From positions 1 to 58,420 of the forward strand of contig CAZNFR010000014.1 of NCBI GenBank assembly GCA_964572225.1: a stretch of DNA of 58,420 nt, written 5' to 3'. The DNA is from CAZNFR01 sp964572225. Lineage in GTDB: Bacteria > Bacteroidota > Bacteroidia > Bacteroidales > GCA-2748055. The notes under the pieces are model-generated. The model had not been told where the DNA came from and did no database searches. It worked only from the letters and a program-made list of their open reading frames with translations. Within the stretch, counting starts at the first letter, position 1. Each line of letters begins with the position of its first letter. The translations under genes were made by a program, and so were the position numbers. Shown here in pieces: positions 50,193-58,420 of this stretch.

Positions 50193-51938
50193 ATGACAAC
50201 AAATAATATACCTGCGGAAATCCTCAATAAAGCCGGGAAATGGCTTTCGGAAGGATATGATGAAGAAACACAAAGACAGGTTCAACATCTGATGGAAAAG
50301 GATCCCAAAGAATTGGTCGAATCTTTTTACCGGGACCTTGATTTTGGTACCGGCGGCCTGAGAGGAATTATGGGCGTGGGGTCCAATAGAATGAACATAT
50401 ATACTGTGGGGATGGCTACCCAGGGATTTGCAAACTACCTTCTGGAACAATTCGGGAATCTGGAAGAGATCGCCGTAGTTATTGGCCACGACTCAAGAAA
50501 TAACAGCCGACTTTTTTCAGAAACCGCAGCAAAGATAATGTCTGCCAATAAAATAAAGGCCTACCTGTTTGACGACCTTCGCCCAGCCCCAGAGATCAGC
50601 TTTACCATTCGTGAGAAAAAAGCACAGGGCGGAATCATTATCACTGCATCCCACAACCCCAAGGAATACAATGGTTATAAGGTATACTGGGATGATGGGG
50701 GCCAAATTATTGCTCCTCACGATAAGAATATTATCCGGGAAGTGCAAAAGATAAGTGATGTGACCGAAGTAAATTTCGAAGGAAAGAAGGATCTGATCAC
50801 CATTCTCGGGCATGAGATGGATGAATTGTACTGTGACCAGCTAAAAACACTTTCTGTCAGACCTGAGATCATTGAACGAAACAGGGATCTTAAAATTGTC
50901 TATACCCCGATACACGGTACCGGAGTCAAACTTGTGCCCATGGCTCTCAGGAGGTTTGGCTTTACCAATATTTTCAATATCCCGGAACAGGATATCACCG
51001 ATGGCAATTTTCCAACAGTGATATCACCAAATCCGGAGGAGCCGGCCGCACTGGAGCTTGCCATGAAAAAAGCCGTTTCGATCGATGCAGACCTGGTTAT
51101 GGCAACTGATCCCGACTCAGACCGGGTTGGTATCGCCGTTAAGGATCTTAAGGGGGAGATAAGCCTCCTGAACGGGAATCAGACAGCTGCATTGCTTATC
51201 TATTACCTGATATCAGCCTGGAAGGAAAAAGGGCTGCTAAAGGGAAAAGAGTATATCTGCAAAACCATCGTTACCACCGATCTTCTGAATGAGATTGCCG
51301 ATGATTTCGAAGTTGCCCATTTTGATGTTTTGACCGGATTCAAATTCATAGCCGATGTTATGAAAAAGATGGAGGGTAAAATGAAATTTATTGGCGGAGG
51401 CGAGGAAAGTTACGGTTACCTTGCCGGTGAATTCGTAAGAGATAAGGACGCTGTTATGTCCTGCGCATTAATTGCCGAAGTTACTGCCTGGGCTAAAGAT
51501 CAGAAAAAATCTCTGTTTGACATCCTGATCGATATATATCTGCGTTATGGCTTTTACCTTGAAACCCTGATCTCCATTGTTAGGAAAGGAAAAGAAGGGG
51601 CTGAGGAAATACAAAAGATCATGGCCGGCTACCGCGAAAACCCGCCTGAGAGCATCCATGGCTCCAAAGTGATTCAAATTCATGACTATTTGCATAGTAA
51701 GACTTTCGACCTGGTTAAAAAAGAAGAGATAGCCATTGATCTGCCAAAATCCAATGTTCTCCAGTTTATCCTTGAAAACGGATCCAAAATCTCCGTCAGA
51801 CCCTCCGGTACCGAACCCAAAATCAAATACTACTTTAGTGTAAACAGGAAGCTGGCATCCAGGGAAGAATTTGAAACGGTTCAAAAGTCACTGGAAGAAA
51901 GGATTGAAGGAATTAAAAAATCAATGAACCTGATTTGA
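50193..51938 (+). CDS. Phosphoglucomutase/phosphomannomutase family (phospho-sugar mutase)
   Basis: A 581-residue alpha-D-phosphohexomutase of the PgcA-like long type. FGTGGLRGIMGVGSNRMN is near residue 50, the phosphoserine is Ser153 in TASHNP, the metal loop is ATDPDSDRVG near 305, the sugar loop GGEESYGYL is near 405, and the phosphate-binding SVRPSGTEPKIKYY segment is near the C-terminus. It interconverts glucose 6-phosphate and glucose 1-phosphate, and may act on mannose or other hexose phosphates. Location 4 bases after rfbD suggests that it feeds the nucleotide-sugar genes. Confidence 0.94.
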   Translation: MTTNNIPAEILNKAGKWLSEGYDEETQRQVQHLMEKDPKELVESFYRDLDFGTGGLRGIMGVGSNRMNIYTVGMATQGFANYLLEQFGNLEEIAVVIGHDSRNNSRLFSETAAKIMSANKIKAYLFDDLRPAPEISFTIREKKAQGGIIITASHNPKEYNGYKVYWDDGGQIIAPHDKNIIREVQKISDVTEVNFEGKKDLITILGHEMDELYCDQLKTLSVRPEIIERNRDLKIVYTPIHGTGVKLVPMALRRFGFTNIFNIPEQDITDGNFPTVISPNPEEPAALELAMKKAVSIDADLVMATDPDSDRVGIAVKDLKGEISLLNGNQTAALLIYYLISAWKEKGLLKGKEYICKTIVTTDLLNEIADDFEVAHFDVLTGFKFIADVMKKMEGKMKFIGGGEESYGYLAGEFVRDKDAVMSCALIAEVTAWAKDQKKSLFDILIDIYLRYGFYLETLISIVRKGKEGAEEIQKIMAGYRENPPESIHGSKVIQIHDYLHSKTFDLVKKEEIAIDLPKSNVLQFILENGSKISVRPSGTEPKIKYYFSVNRKLASREEFETVQKSLEERIEGIKKSMNLI

Positions 51939-51989
51939 TCTTCAGGTGTTCAATCTCAGAAGAGTCAATAAATCTGAAACTAATTCACC

Positions 51990-52406
51990 ATGAAATCATT
52001 CCGAAAAGAATTATGGTTTAATGTCCCAAGTCGAAGAGCCCTGATCAATATTACCCCTGAGGTTGCCCGCTGTGTTGAAGAAAGCGGGGTAAAAGAAGGG
52101 CTGGTCCTTGTTAACGCCATGCATATATCTGCCAGCGTGTTCATCAACGACGATGAATCCGGCCTCCATCATGACTTCGAGGTCTGGTTGGAAAAAATTG
52201 CCCCCGAAAAACCTCATTCCCAATACAGGCATAATGGTTATGAAGATAATGCTGATGCTCATTTGAAAAGAACCATTATGGGACGCGAGGTAGTGGTAGC
52301 TATCACCAATGGCCAAATGGACTTCGGCCCCTGGGAACAGATTTTTTACGGGGAGTTCGATGGCAAAAGAAGAAAAAGGGTTCTTGTGAAAATTATCGGA
52401 GAATAA
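51990..52406 (+). CDS. yjbQ: YjbQ family (UPF0047) protein
   Basis: A 138-residue YjbQ-family protein with a beta-rich fold and a cluster of conserved histidines. NAMHISASVFINDDESGLHHD is followed by NADAHLKRTIMG and GPWEQIFYGEFDGKRRKRVLVKIIGE. E. coli YjbQ has weak thiamine phosphate synthase activity in vitro and can suppress thiE mutants; the physiological role is not established. No thiamine genes are nearby. It may be read through from the mutase (51-base gap) and converges with the helicase gene, 3 bases apart. Confidence 0.93.
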   Translation: MKSFRKELWFNVPSRRALINITPEVARCVEESGVKEGLVLVNAMHISASVFINDDESGLHHDFEVWLEKIAPEKPHSQYRHNGYEDNADAHLKRTIMGREVVVAITNGQMDFGPWEQIFYGEFDGKRRKRVLVKIIGE

Positions 52407-52409
52407 CTC

Positions 52410-53822
52410 CTAGAAAAAAGCTTCCGGAAAATTTACCAGATACAATCGCTCGGTTGCGCGGGTTACCGCAGTATACATCCACCTCAAATAGTCCCTTTCC
52501 AACATTTCATCCCTGAAAAATCCGGGATCAATAAATACATTTTTCCATTGTCCACCCTGGGCCTTATGGCAAGTGACTGCATAACCGAATTTAATTTGAA
52601 TGGCATTGAAGTAAGGATCATCCAGTACTTTCTGTACCCTCTTTTTATGAGGCTGAACTTCATGGTAGTCTTCCATAATTAAATCGTAAAAATCTTTCTG
52701 TTCTTTTCTGGTCATTGACGGAGTTTCCATACCCAGGGTGTCGAGTAAAATGCGGGTATCCAGTTGTATATTTTCGTAATCCGGAAACTCCAGACTGACA
52801 TCTGCAAATCTTAGGTTATACAGGGAATAATACTTCCGGATGGCTTTCAGGATAGCAATATCCCCATTGGCGATAAAGTCCATACTCTTCTCTTCCCGGG
52901 CCCAGTAATAGTTATTTTTTACGATCATCATCAGATCGTTCAACGCAATTTCATCCTCACGCCACAGAATCTGATTCCGGATGCCCTGATTGTACCGGTT
53001 TGCCCTCTTGTTGGACCGGGTTATGATGATGGTTTCGTCTTCACCGGCCTGATTATAGGAATTTTCAATTTCATTGACCAATTCGGTCCCATCAATTCTA
53101 TACACATCCGGGAATCCTAAGGTGATAAAATTCAACCTGAAGGGATCTCTTCCCCCAATCGTCTCCCTGATCCGGGTAGCATTGAGTAGTATTCCCGATT
53201 CCGAGGCCTGTCTGACTACGTCGGTCAGCTCCACCTCAATTACGCCTGGTCCATATCCTTCAAGGTAGGAGGGCTCAAGGGCGCGACTAAGCTCCTGACC
53301 TACAGGGGGAAGCTGAGCAGTATCTCCAAGCAGAATTAAACGGCAATTCCTTCCGTTTCGGATGTACTCAAAAAGATCTGAAAGAAGGTCACCCGATCCA
53401 AATACACTTTCATCCTGACTCCGGCTGCCGATCATGGATGCTTCATCGACAATGAAAATTGCCTCTTTATGGGGATTGTAATCAAGGACGAAATTTCCGG
53501 TCCCGTCACGGCCGGATTTTTGTCTGTAAATTTTTTTATGAATGGTGTAGGATACCTTACCGGTATAGGAGGTTAGAACCTTGGCTGCCCTTCCGGTAGG
53601 AGCAAGCAGAATAAAGGGGCGACGGGTTTCATCGAGATATTTCACCAGAGCATTCACGCTGGTCGTTTTTCCCGTTCCGGCAAATCCCTTTACCAGCAAT
53701 ATTCCTGGATCATGTTCCGCAGATACAAATTCAGACAAGATCGTAAGTAACTCATCCTGGCTTCGGGTAGCCGGATAACCCAGATAATCTGTTAACTTTC
53801 GGTATATGATATTTTTAAGCAT
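52410..53822 (-). CDS. RecD-like DNA helicase/ATPase (SF1)
   Basis: A 470-residue superfamily 1 ATPase resembling the AAA_30/RecD2 group with a C-terminal UvrD_C_2 domain. Motifs seen are Walker A GFAGTGKTT (46-54), Walker B FIVDEASMIGS near 120, LILLGDTAQLPPVG, and the C-terminal CHKAQGGQWKNV and AVTRATERLYLV motifs. It is much shorter than RecD or RecD2 (600-750) and lacks their N-terminal HhH modules. Such short ATPases are common in Bacteroidota; a role in replication-fork or recombination DNA processing is assumed from the family. No recB, recC or addAB partner lies nearby. Confidence 0.88.
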   Translation of the reverse strand: MLKNIIYRKLTDYLGYPATRSQDELLTILSEFVSAEHDPGILLVKGFAGTGKTTSVNALVKYLDETRRPFILLAPTGRAAKVLTSYTGKVSYTIHKKIYRQKSGRDGTGNFVLDYNPHKEAIFIVDEASMIGSRSQDESVFGSGDLLSDLFEYIRNGRNCRLILLGDTAQLPPVGQELSRALEPSYLEGYGPGVIEVELTDVVRQASESGILLNATRIRETIGGRDPFRLNFITLGFPDVYRIDGTELVNEIENSYNQAGEDETIIITRSNKRANRYNQGIRNQILWREDEIALNDLMMIVKNNYYWAREEKSMDFIANGDIAILKAIRKYYSLYNLRFADVSLEFPDYENIQLDTRILLDTLGMETPSMTRKEQKDFYDLIMEDYHEVQPHKKRVQKVLDDPYFNAIQIKFGYAVTCHKAQGGQWKNVFIDPGFFRDEMLERDYLRWMYTAVTRATERLYLVNFPEAFF

Positions 53823-53870
53823 TCAAGGAAAGAAATGATAAAATTAAAATTTATAATCTATTTTTTTTGC

Positions 53871-53878
53871 TAAATTTG
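53871..53878 (+). promoter_or_regulatory. Candidate promoter of the 53914 membrane-protein operon, -7 element
   Basis: TAAATTTG matches TAnnTTTG exactly, 35 bases before the ATG at 53914, in the 91-base divergent gap with the helicase gene. Confidence 0.5.
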
Positions 53879-53913
53879 CTGGCAAACAATTAAAACCTAA
53901 TAATTCCTGAATA

Positions 53914-54552
53914 ATGAGAACAGTAATTCAGATCATCCTCGCAATAGCTATCGTTGTACTTGGTTATTTTGTGGTTGAAAGCATTATGAAACCGATTCGA
54001 TTCAACAAAGCCAAGGACGTTATTGAAAAAAGGACCATTGCCCGGTTAATCGATATTCGTGAAGCTCAAAAAGCCTACAAGGATGTGCATCTTGAATATA
54101 CCGATAATTTTGATTCACTGATCTATTTCCTAAAGAACGATTCTTTTACCATTACCCGGGCTATTGGTACCGTGCCGGAAGAACTGATCGATTCCCTCGG
54201 AACCCTTACCAAAGCTCGTGAAGTGGCCCTCGAAAGAGGAATTATCAAGCGTGAGATCACCAAGATCCCCGTTATGGATTCCCTTTTTGGTAAAAATTTC
54301 CCGATAGATTCACTAAGATACGTACCCTTCAATGCCGACCTTACCTTCAAAATGGAGGCAGGAGAATTTGCAACTCCCTCGAATCTGAAAGTGAAAGTAC
54401 TTGAAGTTTCCGTACCCTACCGCGACCTGCTTCATGGTCTTGACGAACAGTTGGTAGTGAACTATGCCGACGAACGAGAAAAAATAACCAAATTTCCCGG
54501 ACTCAAACTGGGTTCACTTACCGAAGGAACCCTTACTGGAAACTGGGAATAA
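53914..54552 (+). CDS. Conserved Bacteroidota membrane-anchored protein of unknown function
   Basis: A 212-residue protein with one N-terminal transmembrane helix (IIQ-type core at about residues 4-22, positive charges after it) and a soluble domain predicted on the periplasmic side. A helical segment (VIEKRTIARLIDIREAQKAY) leads to YTDNFDSLIYFLKNDSF and a beta-rich C-terminal part. I recognise the family as a widespread uncharacterised Bacteroidota protein (similar segments occur in Bacteroides), but cannot assign function; the helix-plus-domain plan is pseudopilin-like in outline only. It lies 16 bases before the DUF3822 gene, in an operon with rsmD. Confidence 0.75.
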   Translation: MRTVIQIILAIAIVVLGYFVVESIMKPIRFNKAKDVIEKRTIARLIDIREAQKAYKDVHLEYTDNFDSLIYFLKNDSFTITRAIGTVPEELIDSLGTLTKAREVALERGIIKREITKIPVMDSLFGKNFPIDSLRYVPFNADLTFKMEAGEFATPSNLKVKVLEVSVPYRDLLHGLDEQLVVNYADEREKITKFPGLKLGSLTEGTLTGNWE

Positions 54553-54568
54553 GGGTGAACCCTAGTTT

Positions 54569-55393
54569 ATGAATGATTTAAAATTTATTTCTGATAAGTA
54601 TAACCTTCAGGAAGCAGAAAACTACAGCATGTCCATCCAATTGAATCCGGATGGATTTTCTGTATTAATCACCGGTGAATCCGGAAATCCTCTTAAGATA
54701 ATCCACAGAAATACAGAAGAATATACCGAAATCATCTCCCTGCTAAAAAATGATGATGACCTTAGGGAAGTACCCGCATTTACCTTTAAGGATTCTGTAA
54801 TAGTATTGGTAAACACACTTGGAAGCCTGATACCCGTTGAATTTAGCCAAGTAAATTATCGACGTTTACTTTACTCTATTGATCATCAAATTACAGATAA
54901 TCAATATATTATAGTCTCTCCGGAATCCTTTTTCGGATATAGTTTATCCTTCAGTCTTACTGAGCCGCAAAAAGAAATAGTAGGCAATTTTAAAAATTCC
55001 CCCAGGCTTGTTCATATATCTCAACCTTTTTTGGAATTGTTGAATGTCAGGATTTCCGCTGATCCGGTAATGTTCCTTTACACTTTTGGCAATATCCTGC
55101 TGCTTTCTGTTTTACGAGAAAATACTCTTCTGTTTCACAATATGGTTAGTATTTCTGGTGGGAACGACATTGTGTACCACACTATGAATTGCTACCGAAA
55201 TATTTTTGATGAGAAGGATTCGCTCAAGGTGATATATTCCGGCGACCTCCTAAAGGAATCTGAATACCTTCAAATCCTTGGACGATACCTGGGTGAGATC
55301 GACTTTTTCCCAAATTTGCTTGGTTTTGAACTGGCAGGAGATATTAACGAGAACTATTTCATCCATCTACAGCAATCGGTTCATTGCGTTTGA
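54569..55393 (+). CDS. DUF3822 family protein
   Basis: A 274-residue cytosolic protein with an actin/hexokinase-like ATPase outline typical of DUF3822, containing YIIVSPESFFGYSL, MVSISGGNDIVYHTMN and KVIYSGDLLKES. The function is unknown; it characteristically precedes rsmD in Bacteroidota, and it does so here with a 10-base overlap. A role connected to ribosome biogenesis or a neighbouring process is suggested only by this linkage. Confidence 0.85.
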   Translation: MNDLKFISDKYNLQEAENYSMSIQLNPDGFSVLITGESGNPLKIIHRNTEEYTEIISLLKNDDDLREVPAFTFKDSVIVLVNTLGSLIPVEFSQVNYRRLLYSIDHQITDNQYIIVSPESFFGYSLSFSLTEPQKEIVGNFKNSPRLVHISQPFLELLNVRISADPVMFLYTFGNILLLSVLRENTLLFHNMVSISGGNDIVYHTMNCYRNIFDEKDSLKVIYSGDLLKESEYLQILGRYLGEIDFFPNLLGFELAGDINENYFIHLQQSVHCV

Positions 55394-55932
55394 TCAGTGG
55401 CAAATATAAAGGAAGAATACTAAGACCTCCATCCAATTTCAGGGCCCGGCCTACCACAGATATGGCCAGGGAAAGCCTTTTTAATATTCTCCAAAATCAA
55501 TACCTGCTGGAGGGAATCAATGTACTGGATCTGTTCGCCGGAACCGGAAGCATAGGTTTTGAATTTGCATCCAGGGGAGCAGCCTCCGTGGATCTCGTTG
55601 AGAAAAACTTTTTTCACGTTCGCTTTCTTCAAAAAGTGAAAGCTGAATTAGATGCGGAGGAGGTGAGTATTTTCAGAACAGATGCACTGAAATACATTCA
55701 ACGTATGGATCGTTCCTACGACATTATTTTTGCAGACCCCCCCTATGACATGGAGAATTTTACGGGGGTAGCCACCGGAGTACTAGAGTCCAACCTCCTT
55801 TGCGATAATGGGGTGTTTATCCTCGAACATTCATCAGCTTACCAGTTCAGTGCACTCGAAGGCTTCCGGGACCACAGAAAATACGGGAGTGTGAATTTTA
55901 CCTTCTTTTCCAAACATTTTAAAACCAAATAA
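55384..55932 (+). CDS. rsmD: 16S rRNA m2G966 methyltransferase RsmD
   Basis: A 182-residue RsmD that methylates guanine N2 of position 966 in 16S rRNA. The N-terminus MRLISGKYKGR, the ARPTTDMARESLFNIL segment, the SAM loop DLFAGTGSIGFE and the catalytic DPPYD motif are all there. The start is a TTG at 55384 that overlaps the end of the DUF3822 gene by 10 bases; a later TTG at 55390 would delete the first two residues of the conserved MRxISG start. Complete at the usual length of about 180-190. Confidence 0.95.
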   Translation: MRLISGKYKGRILRPPSNFRARPTTDMARESLFNILQNQYLLEGINVLDLFAGTGSIGFEFASRGAASVDLVEKNFFHVRFLQKVKAELDAEEVSIFRTDALKYIQRMDRSYDIIFADPPYDMENFTGVATGVLESNLLCDNGVFILEHSSAYQFSALEGFRDHRKYGSVNFTFFSKHFKTK

Positions 55933-55967
55933 GTCTATAATGATAATTACCCTTTCATAAAAAACCT

Positions 55968-58420
55968 ATGAAGCAAATTCTATATTTCATCCTGATCTTC
56001 TCTTCATCTGCCTTAAATTCACAAACAAACCTTCAGTACTTTTTTCCGGAAAATGAGCCCTTCAACCCTGGGATAAGCAAGCCCTGCGAGGCAACCGGTT
56101 ATCATCCTGGCGACTGGCATTTTAGTCATGATCAACTGTTGGCTTATGTGCGCAGGATTGCCGAAGAAAGTGACCGGGTCCGGATATTTGAATATGCCCG
56201 AAGCTGGGAAAACCGTCCCCTGGTATATCTGGTGATAACAAAACCGGATAACTTTATCAGACTTGAGGATATCAGAAATGTGCATTTACTTTCATTACAG
56301 GAAAAAGGAAAACCGGGTCCCGACCAACCCCTCATTGTCCACCTTGGGTATGGAGTCCATGGCAACGAATCAAGTGCATCCAACGCATCCTTACTTACAC
56401 TCTATTATCTCGCGGCTTCTGAAGGTAGTTTCGTGACCAAACTCCTGGATGAAACTATCATTATCCTTGATCCCTGTCTCAACCCCGATGGGTTCCAACG
56501 CCACAGCACCTGGGTAAATATGAACGAAAGCCAGATTGCGGTCACCGACCCTGAAGCACGGCAGTTCAATGAACCCTGGCCGGGTTCCCGAACCAATCAT
56601 TACTGGTTTGACCTCAATCGCGACTATATCCCACTGGTAAATCCTGAAAGCAGAGGAAGGGTTGAACTTTACCACCAATGGAAACCTCATTTACTCACCG
56701 ACCATCATGAAATGGGAGCCAATTCTACTTTCTTCTTCCAACCGGGAGTACCCAGCCGAAATAATCCTATCACCCCGGATGAGAATTACAGGCTGACTGA
56801 AGCTATTGCCAAATACCATGCAAGAACCCTCGACAGCCTTGGTGTACCGTATTTTACCAAGGAAAGGTTTGATGATTACTATTATGGAAAAGGTTCCTCC
56901 TATCCGGACGTTAACGGAGGGATAGGTATTCTTTTTGAACAGGCCGGATACCGCGGACATATAAGAGAGACTCTTCATGGGACTAAAACTTTCGCATATG
57001 CAGTTAGAAACCAGCTTAACGTGAGTATCTCCACCCTTCAGGCCTCTTTGGATATGAAAAATGATCTTCTGAACTACCAGATTGAATTTTTTAAGGAAGC
57101 CCTCAGAAATGCCGAAAAATCCGAAATTTTTGGTTATGTATTCGGTGAAAAGCATGATCTGAACCGGTTACGAAATTTTACCGAGCTGCTCAGAGTTCAT
57201 CAGATCAAAGTTTTAAATGTAAAATCAGACATTGAAATTAAGGGTGAGAAATTCAAACCCGGAGAGGCTTTTGTCGTTCCTGTCCGACAGCCCCAGTTTA
57301 GGCTAGTAAGGTCCTTCTTCGAACCAGTTGAGAAATTTAGCGATACCACCTTTTACGATGTATCCACCTGGCATCTTCCAAAAGCATTCAATATACCCTA
57401 CTCCGAAATTCGATCCCAAAAGACCCTTGACGAGGTCACGGCCGACGAACTTTCGGAATTCCAGATCAGAAGCGGGATTAGGGGAACAGGCAATACTGCC
57501 CTGCTAATGAAATGGGATGAGTTCACCAGTCCGGCCGTCCTCTATGCAATACAGTCTGCCGGTATCCGAACCTACGTAAGTAAGGACAAATTCACTCTTG
57601 ACGGTATTGGATTCTCTTATGGAACCTTGGTAATTCCCCTGGGCAGTCAAACTTTAACTGCCGATCGAATCCTGAATCTGGCAGAAATGCTTTCAGATAC
57701 TTATCATGTGGAATTCTTCAGAACTTCAACCTTTATGACCGATTCCGGAATTACTCTGGGTTCTGAAGATGTTGTACCGGTTGAAAAACCCTCGGTTGCC
57801 TTAATATCCGGACCAGGATCATCTTCCTACACGGTTGGCGAAATCTGGCACCTGCTGGATGTAAAATACCATATGCCCGTCAGCCTTATTGATTCTGAAG
57901 AGATTACGGCAGACAAACTGGACAGATACAATATTTTGATTCTGACCGGATGGGATTATAGTTTCAGAAACATAGAAGATCTGAAAGACTGGATCTGCTC
58001 GGGCGGAATCCTTATCAGTTCAGGCTGGACATTGAACTGGTTAGAAAGGAATGATATCCTTGATATTGAATTCAAAAAGCCGGCAACAGTTGAAGCAAAC
58101 CGCATTTTCAGTTACGCCAACCGCAGTGCAATCAGTTCCATACACAGAATTGCCGGAAGTATTTTCCAGATCGAAGCAGATTTAAGCCATCCGCTGTTTT
58201 ATGGTTACCATAATCCCAACATCCCTGTTTTCAGAAATACCCCTTCTGTTCTCCTCCCCAAGAAATCCCGTTTTGCTCATCCTGCTTATTATACTGAAAA
58301 CCCCTTGCTTAGCGGCTATTCTTCCGGTGAAAATACCGAAAGAATTAGCGAAAGCCCCTTTTGTCTGATTGAATCGCTCGGAAGAGGCAAAATTATCCAT
58401 ATCATGGACAATACCCAGTT
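55968..58420 (+). CDS. Secreted M14 family zinc carboxypeptidase (3' end outside window)
   Basis: The frame is open from the ATG at 55968 to the edge (at least 817 residues), with a signal peptide (KQILYFILIFSSSALNSQ). The peptidase domain shows the zinc ligands His131 and Glu134 in HGNESSAS, NPDG at 172-175, the arginine in DLNRDY (near 218) and the third zinc histidine near 246-247 (TDHHEMG). After about residue 400 comes a C-terminal part with a glutamine-amidotransferase-like segment (LTGWDYSFRNIEDLKDWI, then GGILISSGW). This architecture is frequent in Bacteroidota as large M14 proteins. It starts 35 bases after rsmD and may belong to that unit. Confidence 0.88.
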   Translation, partial: MKQILYFILIFSSSALNSQTNLQYFFPENEPFNPGISKPCEATGYHPGDWHFSHDQLLAYVRRIAEESDRVRIFEYARSWENRPLVYLVITKPDNFIRLEDIRNVHLLSLQEKGKPGPDQPLIVHLGYGVHGNESSASNASLLTLYYLAASEGSFVTKLLDETIIILDPCLNPDGFQRHSTWVNMNESQIAVTDPEARQFNEPWPGSRTNHYWFDLNRDYIPLVNPESRGRVELYHQWKPHLLTDHHEMGANSTFFFQPGVPSRNNPITPDENYRLTEAIAKYHARTLDSLGVPYFTKERFDDYYYGKGSSYPDVNGGIGILFEQAGYRGHIRETLHGTKTFAYAVRNQLNVSISTLQASLDMKNDLLNYQIEFFKEALRNAEKSEIFGYVFGEKHDLNRLRNFTELLRVHQIKVLNVKSDIEIKGEKFKPGEAFVVPVRQPQFRLVRSFFEPVEKFSDTTFYDVSTWHLPKAFNIPYSEIRSQKTLDEVTADELSEFQIRSGIRGTGNTALLMKWDEFTSPAVLYAIQSAGIRTYVSKDKFTLDGIGFSYGTLVIPLGSQTLTADRILNLAEMLSDTYHVEFFRTSTFMTDSGITLGSEDVVPVEKPSVALISGPGSSSYTVGEIWHLLDVKYHMPVSLIDSEEITADKLDRYNILILTGWDYSFRNIEDLKDWICSGGILISSGWTLNWLERNDILDIEFKKPATVEANRIFSYANRSAISSIHRIAGSIFQIEADLSHPLFYGYHNPNIPVFRNTPSVLLPKKSRFAHPAYYTENPLLSGYSSGENTERISESPFCLIESLGRGKIIHIMDNTQ

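Noticed and set aside
1..58420. tRNA, rRNA, CRISPR, riboswitch, insertion sequence or prophage
   Set aside because: Read both strands and all gaps; no cloverleaf-like segment, repeat array, transposase or phage gene was recognised. Intergenic gaps are all under 300 bases.

Overview
The window looks like a stretch of chromosomal backbone from a member of the Bacteroidota, most likely class Bacteroidia (Bacteroidales/Marinilabiliales-like). The evidence is: exact TAnnTTTG -7 promoter elements upstream of many genes with few Shine-Dalgarno sequences; a type IX secretion cargo with a gliding-motility-type C-terminal domain and a PorE-like OmpA protein; lineage-typical families (DUF3822 next to rsmD, DUF6702, DUF6807, SiaB-type kinase, STAS protein next to ribonuclease Z); and an anaerobe-style PEP node (PPDK, ATP-PEPCK, pyruvate kinase, malate dehydrogenase). 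I see no rRNA, tRNA, CRISPR array, insertion sequence or prophage. Forty-seven coding genes fill almost all of the sequence and no gene-free gap exceeds 300 bases.

Layout. 0.3-5.5 kb (+): gcvT, an orphan comB-family phosphatase, serC, serA and a DUF1015 protein, i.e. serine/glycine metabolism. 5.5-8.4 kb: mdh (-), then a PLP-homeostasis protein and a dihydroorotate-dehydrogenase-like protein (+). 8.5-12.8 kb (-): an overlapping three-gene operon encoding a DUF6702 protein, a large type IX cargo and a TPR protein, divergent from a HupE/UreJ membrane protein. 13.5-21.7 kb: pyk (-), xerD, ppdK, pckA and a secreted DUF6807 protein (+). 21.7-24.9 kb (-): a TPR protein and a PorE-like OmpA protein. 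25.1-28.4 kb: an Hpt/STAS pair (+) converging on clpB (-). 28.6-34.3 kb (+): a two-lobed aspartyl protease with PDZ, an OB-fold lipoprotein, a PepSY-type membrane protein and a very large ABCG-type transporter. 34.3-43.5 kb (-): siaC and siaB, a THUMP methyltransferase with an S41 protease, guaA, ribonuclease Z, a STAS protein and ribosomal protein S1. 43.7-52.4 kb (+): a GT-C glycosyltransferase, ugd, UDP-xylose synthase, rfbA, rfbC, rfbD, a phosphohexomutase and yjbQ, i.e. supply of activated sugars for surface glycans. 52.4-58.4 kb: a RecD-like helicase (-), then a small membrane protein, DUF3822, rsmD and an M14 metallopeptidase cut by the window edge (+).

Points that stand out: (1) a DUF1015 protein with a DGHHR motif, shared by ParB/sulfiredoxin-fold serine kinases, directly downstream of serC-serA, with an orphan ComB phosphatase just upstream and no serB in view; (2) partner-switching components spread over 16 kb (Hpt, two STAS proteins, SiaB and SiaC) without the expected phosphatase; (3) an unusual ABCG transporter with TerB-like and FHA-like N-terminal regions and a long helical loop, converging on siaBC; (4) five convergent gene pairs that touch or overlap, leaving no room for terminators. 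These functional ideas are inferences from motifs and context; I had no search or structure tools.
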